Part shown: positions 64,000 through 64,000 of the stretch, one piece after another
How the letters are laid out: every line of letters begins with the position of its first letter
Numbering within the stretch: the first letter of the stretch is position 1
DNA from: an uncultured Actinomycetes bacterium
Lineage (GTDB): Bacteria > Actinomycetota > Coriobacteriia > Coriobacteriales > Atopobiaceae
NCBI GenBank assembly: GCA_900315165.1
Contig: OMXZ01000002.1
Span: 47,856 to 111,855 of the forward strand
Length of the DNA stretch: 64,000 nucleotides
Direction: 5' to 3'
The notes under the pieces: generated by a model
Seen by the model: the letters and a program-made list of their open reading frames with translations, nothing else
Databases searched by the model: none
What the model was told of the DNA's origin: nothing
Position numbers and translations under genes: made by a program

Positions 64000-64000
64000 A

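Overview
The window is a GC-rich bacterial chromosome segment. It carries a division and cell-wall cluster with mraZ, sepF and divIVA, has no ftsA beside ftsZ, and shows an actinobacterial-type order of housekeeping genes. Together with GH32 sucrose use and paired aminopeptidase C genes, this suggests a host-associated actinomycete, most likely class Coriobacteriia (a Collinsella/Olsenella-like organism). That assignment is inferred from gene content and was not searched.

Layout. Positions 1-8458 (+): end of a YqeG-like phosphatase, aroK, a degenerate aroB-like gene, an M24 peptidase, efp, asp23, nusB, xseB, tlyA, nadK and recN, mostly tightly packed. Positions 8459-8987: a non-coding block of nested inverted decamers. 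Positions 8988-10604 (-): tatD-like and tcdA-like genes. Positions 10727-13371 (+): pyrG and xerD. Positions 13707-29246 (+): the division/cell-wall cluster mraZ-rsmH-ftsL-pbpB-murF-mraY-murD-ftsW-murG-murC-murB-ftsQ-ftsZ, with no murE or ftsA. Positions 29249-33400 (+): pgeF, yggS, sepF, proC, yggT and divIVA. RNase P RNA lies on the minus strand at about 33482-33848. Positions 33972-42976: HAD phosphatases, a radical SAM protein, an orphan EIIA-Glc, yigZ, two pepC genes and the CCA-adding enzyme. Positions 43172-43466: tRNA-Gln and two identical tRNA-Glu genes. Positions 43606-49949: a membrane protein with 11-residue repeats, an HD protein, GH32, an MFS transporter, a hexulose-phosphate-synthase-like protein and a double histidine phosphatase. 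Positions 50137-54286: an ATPase with a nuclease-like tail, followed by a nuclease-helicase fusion. The rest holds a hydrolase, a cupin regulator, an acyl-CoA ligase, a DUF349 protein, a malate/lactate dehydrogenase, malic enzyme, a sulfhydrylase, a Nudix hydrolase and tRNA-Arg.

How it works together. The first half is core information processing and growth: shikimate pathway, translation factors, rRNA and NAD metabolism, DNA repair, then peptidoglycan precursor synthesis and septum assembly. The second half is mainly accessory and metabolic: peptide breakdown, sucrose uptake and cleavage, and malate/pyruvate and sulfur amino acid metabolism.

Main oddities. An AroB homologue sits in the expected place but has lost its zinc and NAD motifs. 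A hexulose-phosphate-synthase-like protein and one half of a double phosphatase have altered catalytic residues. Several intergenic regions are built from unrelated families of short palindromes. Four convergent gene pairs share both stop codons in a 4-base overlap. The least explained candidate system is the operon-like pair at 50137-54286, which joins two nuclease-like folds to an ATPase and a helicase behind an AT-rich 14-base tandem repeat.
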